Shown one piece after another: positions 42,428 through 44,393 of a stretch of 44,393 nt of DNA. This stretch comes from an uncultured Bacteroidales bacterium. Its GTDB lineage: Bacteria > Bacteroidota > Bacteroidia > Bacteroidales > Paludibacteraceae. Position 1 is the first letter of the stretch; each line of letters begins with the position of its first letter. The stretch covers positions 1 through 44,393 of the forward strand of contig CALGHE010000023.1 in NCBI GenBank assembly GCA_937915765.1. Direction: 5' to 3'. A program made the translations under genes and the position numbers. The notes beneath the pieces are model-generated. The model made no database searches, was not told the DNA's origin, and saw only the letters and a list, made by a program, of their open reading frames with translations.

Positions 42428-42435
42428 TAACTTTG
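42428..42435 (+). promoter_or_regulatory. -7 box of panE
   Basis: TAACTTTG matches TAnnTTTG and lies 17 bases before the panE ATG, so the leader is very short. The -33 region is not clear. Confidence 0.5.
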
Positions 42436-42452
42436 CAAAAAATTTAATAAAC

Positions 42453-43376
42453 ATGACACTATCTTACGCTATAATAGGAACAGGGGCGCTTGGCGGATAT
42501 TACGGAGGACGCTTGGCTAAGTCTGGTAACAACGTTCATTTTTTGCTTCATTCTGATTACGAATACGTAAAAGCCAACGGACTTAAAGTAAACTCTGTGA
42601 CTGGTGATTTCATCATCAACCCTATCAACGCATATAAAAGCACATCCGAGATGCCTAAGTGCGACGTGGTCCTGGTCTGCATGAAAACCACGCAAAACCA
42701 CCTGCTTAAGGATATGCTCCCACCTATTCTGCATGACAATTCGGTTATCATTTTGCTGCAAAATGGCTTGTGCCTTGAGGAGGAGCTTGCAGTTCAGTTT
42801 CCAAATCACACCATAATGGGAGCGATGGCTTTCATCTGCTCATCTAAAACCGGCAAAGGTGAAATTTCGCACTTCGATTACGGCAAAATAAACGCGGGCG
42901 TTTTCCAGCACGACAAAGAAGAGATTGTTCTTCAAATCAAAAACGATTTTGACAAGGCCGAGGTGCCGTTTGACATAGCGCCAGACCTGGCTCTTGCCCG
43001 ATGGAAAAAACTTGTCTGGAACATTCCTTACAACGGACTTACTGTGGCCCTGAACACGACAACAGACAAAATCATGAAGTCAGCAGCCGCAAGGCAGCTT
43101 GTCATTGACATGATGAACGAGGTTGTTGACGCTGCTAATGCTTGCAACGTGAAGCTGGAACGCAATTTTGTGGATGAAATGCTGACTTTGACGGATAACA
43201 TGACTCCATACTCACCAAGTATGAAACTGGATTTTGACAACCGTAGGAAAATGGAAATCAGAGCTATTTACTCAAATCCCATTGATAAGGCTAAAAGACA
43301 CGGCTATCACATGAAAAAAGTGGAAATGTTGCAGCAACAGCTGTTCTTTATCGAAGAAAATATTATTTTTTGTTAA
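42453..43376 (+). CDS. panE: 2-dehydropantoate 2-reductase (ketopantoate reductase)
   Basis: 307 aa. Reduces ketopantoate to pantoate with NADPH, the step before PanC. The N-terminal Rossmann motif is IIGTGALGGYYGGRL (residues about 7-21). Family motifs VLVCMKTTQN (the catalytic-domain Lys) and LLQNGL, then LALARWKKLVWNIPYNGLTVAL in the C-terminal ApbA_C domain, where this Lys is catalytic in known enzymes. SPSMKLDFDNRRKMEI is the conserved C-terminal block. Not clustered with panC-panD, 15 kb away on the same strand. Confidence 0.93.
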   Translation: MTLSYAIIGTGALGGYYGGRLAKSGNNVHFLLHSDYEYVKANGLKVNSVTGDFIINPINAYKSTSEMPKCDVVLVCMKTTQNHLLKDMLPPILHDNSVIILLQNGLCLEEELAVQFPNHTIMGAMAFICSSKTGKGEISHFDYGKINAGVFQHDKEEIVLQIKNDFDKAEVPFDIAPDLALARWKKLVWNIPYNGLTVALNTTTDKIMKSAAARQLVIDMMNEVVDAANACNVKLERNFVDEMLTLTDNMTPYSPSMKLDFDNRRKMEIRAIYSNPIDKAKRHGYHMKKVEMLQQQLFFIEENIIFC

Positions 43377-43630
43377 AAAAATCTAATTTTTCTCATTTAA
43401 TTGAAATAATTAGCCGAAAAGGTTTATATTTGCTGATTGTTAGGGTGCAGCCTGCATCTTGCGGACTGAAAACAGGTCTGATTTGTCTTTTCCTTTTAAA
43501 GGCAGATTTCTGCAGGCGCTCACGGCTTTCGCCGCCAAAATGTCATCTATGCGAAAAACAGCTGGCTGCGATGGCTCTCAGCCCCGCCTCTGCAATGTTC
43601 AACAAAGACCATTGCCTTTATTTTTACGAA
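43377..43630 (+). ncRNA. Candidate structured RNA / structured leader upstream of M23 gene
   Basis: A 254-bp gap, clearly richer in G+C than its flanks from 43437 to 43605. A promoter precedes it: TTG (43401-43403), 21 bases, TATATTTG (43425-43432). The ends can pair: TTGTT (43437-43441) with AACAA (43601-43605), TGCAG (43446-43450) with CTGCA (43590-43594), GCGG (43461-43464) with CCGC (43584-43587), and CTG (43466-43468) with CAG (43579-43581). Inside are GCAG/CTGC (43502-43513) and CGGC-TTTC-GCCG (43523-43534). A T-rich tract follows (43617-43625). The long closing stem with internal loops recalls 6S RNA in general shape. It could instead be the 5' leader of the M23 gene. Confidence 0.45.
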
Positions 43631-44393
43631 ATGGCTAAAAAACCGATATTTCACTTTAATCCAAAAACAATGACGTATCAGCGTATCGACAACAAGATAC
43701 GTTACAAGATACGGCAGTTTGGGTCATATTTGCTGACGAGCGTACTGTCTGGACTGGCTTGCTTCGTCGCGTTTGTCATGCTTTTTGATTCTCCGCGCGA
43801 AAAAATTCTGCGCAGCGAGAAAGCGCAGCTCGAAGCTCAGTATGAATATGTCAACAAGCAGCTTGTGCAAATACAGGAGGTGCTGACCGACATCCAGCAG
43901 CGAGACGACAACCTGTATCGTGTTGTTGTGCAGGCAGAGCCAATCCCTTACGAAGTGAGAAACTTGCAGTACGGCACAAGTGTGAAATACGAAGACTTGC
44001 GCAAACGCACAAGTTCGGACATTGCTGTGTCAACAACAAAGCAGATTGACCAGATAAAGAGGCAGCTGTACGTGCAGTCTAAATCGTTTGACGAAATTGT
44101 AGAGTCCGCAAAAAACAAGGAAGAGCGACTTTTGTGCACTCCGGCTATCCAGCCCGTTCTCAACAAAGACATGAAAAGGATGGCTTCAGGGTATGGTATG
44201 CGTATAGACCCTATATACAAGACTCCTAAGTTCCATGCTGGAATGGACTTCTCTGGAGCCCACCGTTCTGAAATTTTTGCCACAGCCAAAGGAACACTTA
44301 CATTTGTGGGCTGGAAGCAGGGATATGGAAAAAGAGGGTGTCTCATCATCTACATGGCCGTAATCATTCATGATCCTTGTCCATACAGCTCCC
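43631..44393 (+). CDS. M23 family metallopeptidase, membrane-anchored, 3' truncated by the window
   Basis: 254 codons visible, open at the right edge. Short basic cytoplasmic tail, one membrane helix (SYLLTSVLSGLACFVAFVML, about residues 36-55), then a coiled-coil region (about 60-150: REKILRSEKAQLEAQYEYV...), then the M23 domain: ASGYGMRIDPIYKTPKFHAGMDFSG, with the HxxxD motif HAGMD near 200, and FVGWKQGYGKR. After GYGKR the frame reads GCLIIYMAVIIHDP, unlike the family; the expected IIYHGRNHSYESLYSHL can be followed across shifted frames, so the last ~60 bases probably hold indel errors. The start ATG overlaps the stop of a 32-residue frame upstream, which is likely chance. Confidence 0.85.
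   Translation, partial: MAKKPIFHFNPKTMTYQRIDNKIRYKIRQFGSYLLTSVLSGLACFVAFVMLFDSPREKILRSEKAQLEAQYEYVNKQLVQIQEVLTDIQQRDDNLYRVVVQAEPIPYEVRNLQYGTSVKYEDLRKRTSSDIAVSTTKQIDQIKRQLYVQSKSFDEIVESAKNKEERLLCTPAIQPVLNKDMKRMASGYGMRIDPIYKTPKFHAGMDFSGAHRSEIFATAKGTLTFVGWKQGYGKRGCLIIYMAVIIHDPCPYSS

Noticed and set aside
43540..43638. 32-residue frame overlapping the M23 start codon
   Set aside because: It lies in the structured RNA candidate, has no recognised motif, and the stop/start overlap is by a few bases only.
1..44393. CRISPR array, tRNA or rRNA genes, transposase or integrase genes
   Set aside because: Gaps were read on both strands. No regularly spaced repeats, tRNA T-arm plus anticodon layout, or mobile-element proteins were found.

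Overview
The window is a contig-end fragment from a member of the Bacteroidota, most likely an anaerobic Bacteroidales. Several features point that way. Promoters of the TTTG-N19..21-TAnnTTTG type (the Bacteroidetes sigma-A consensus) precede several genes. Two secreted proteins carry type IX secretion (T9SS) sorting domains, one type A and one type B. Pyruvate is handled by a one-polypeptide pyruvate:ferredoxin oxidoreductase (NifJ). A divergent panC-panD / GT5 glycogen-synthase-like / DUF4270 neighbourhood is present, and small proteins use the Bacteroidetes 'GIPYTPAEC...GTCPNC' N-terminal module. The DNA is AT-rich by eye and start codons sit after A/T-rich leaders rather than strong Shine-Dalgarno sites. 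No tRNA, rRNA, CRISPR array, transposase or integrase was found.

Layout. 1-5.6 kb: the 3' end of proS, then minus-strand genes for a possible 60-aa protein, an omega-amidase-like C-N hydrolase, a lysophospholipid-type acyltransferase, an orphan HsdR N-terminal-like nuclease, an M23+LysM peptidoglycan hydrolase and the fluoride channel CrcB. 5.9-10.9 kb (plus strand): an AAA/DUF4143-type ATPase whose Walker B glutamate is glutamine, then nifJ. 11.0-15.4 kb (minus): a 1274-aa restriction-modification-specificity fusion with a small Uma2-like nuclease gene behind it, preceded by a strongly palindromic leader. 15.8-18.6 kb (minus): a likely four-gene envelope operon of a membrane protein, a Sel1-repeat lipoprotein and two tandem OmpA-domain paralogues that share a 182-bp identical 5' segment. 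18.8-21.8 kb (plus): a CorC/HlyC-type transporter, then an unusual vWA-like + DUF3883-like fusion in which both metal sites look eroded. 22.0-26.3 kb (minus): a membrane protein, an M23 lipoprotein, a DUF4270 lipoprotein and a one-domain GT5 protein. Divergent from these are panC-panD (26.5-27.8 kb). 28.0-41.6 kb (minus): a NapH-NapG-like polyferredoxin fusion, a T9SS type-B cargo protein, a CPA2 antiporter with a stress-protein-like tail, a very large M6 metalloprotease with T9SS type-A tail, and MutS2. 41.8-44.4 kb: a small lipoprotein, panE (plus), a GC-rich structured leader or small RNA, and a truncated M23 peptidase whose last ~60 bases look damaged at the contig end.

How the genes work together. 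panC, panD and panE cover three of the four steps to pantothenate (panB is not here). Three M23 peptidases, the LysM and OmpA domains and the Sel1 protein all concern the cell wall and envelope. NifJ and the polyferredoxin concern low-potential electron flow. The defence-like content is the RM fusion with the Uma2-like gene, the orphan HsdR-N nuclease, the AAA/DUF4143 protein and, more speculatively, the vWA-DUF3883 protein. The least explained items are the vWA-DUF3883 fusion, the palindromic element in front of the RM gene, the 43.4-43.6 kb structured RNA candidate and the 116-bp inverted-repeat element at 2.75-2.86 kb. All calls are by reading the sequence; no database search was run.
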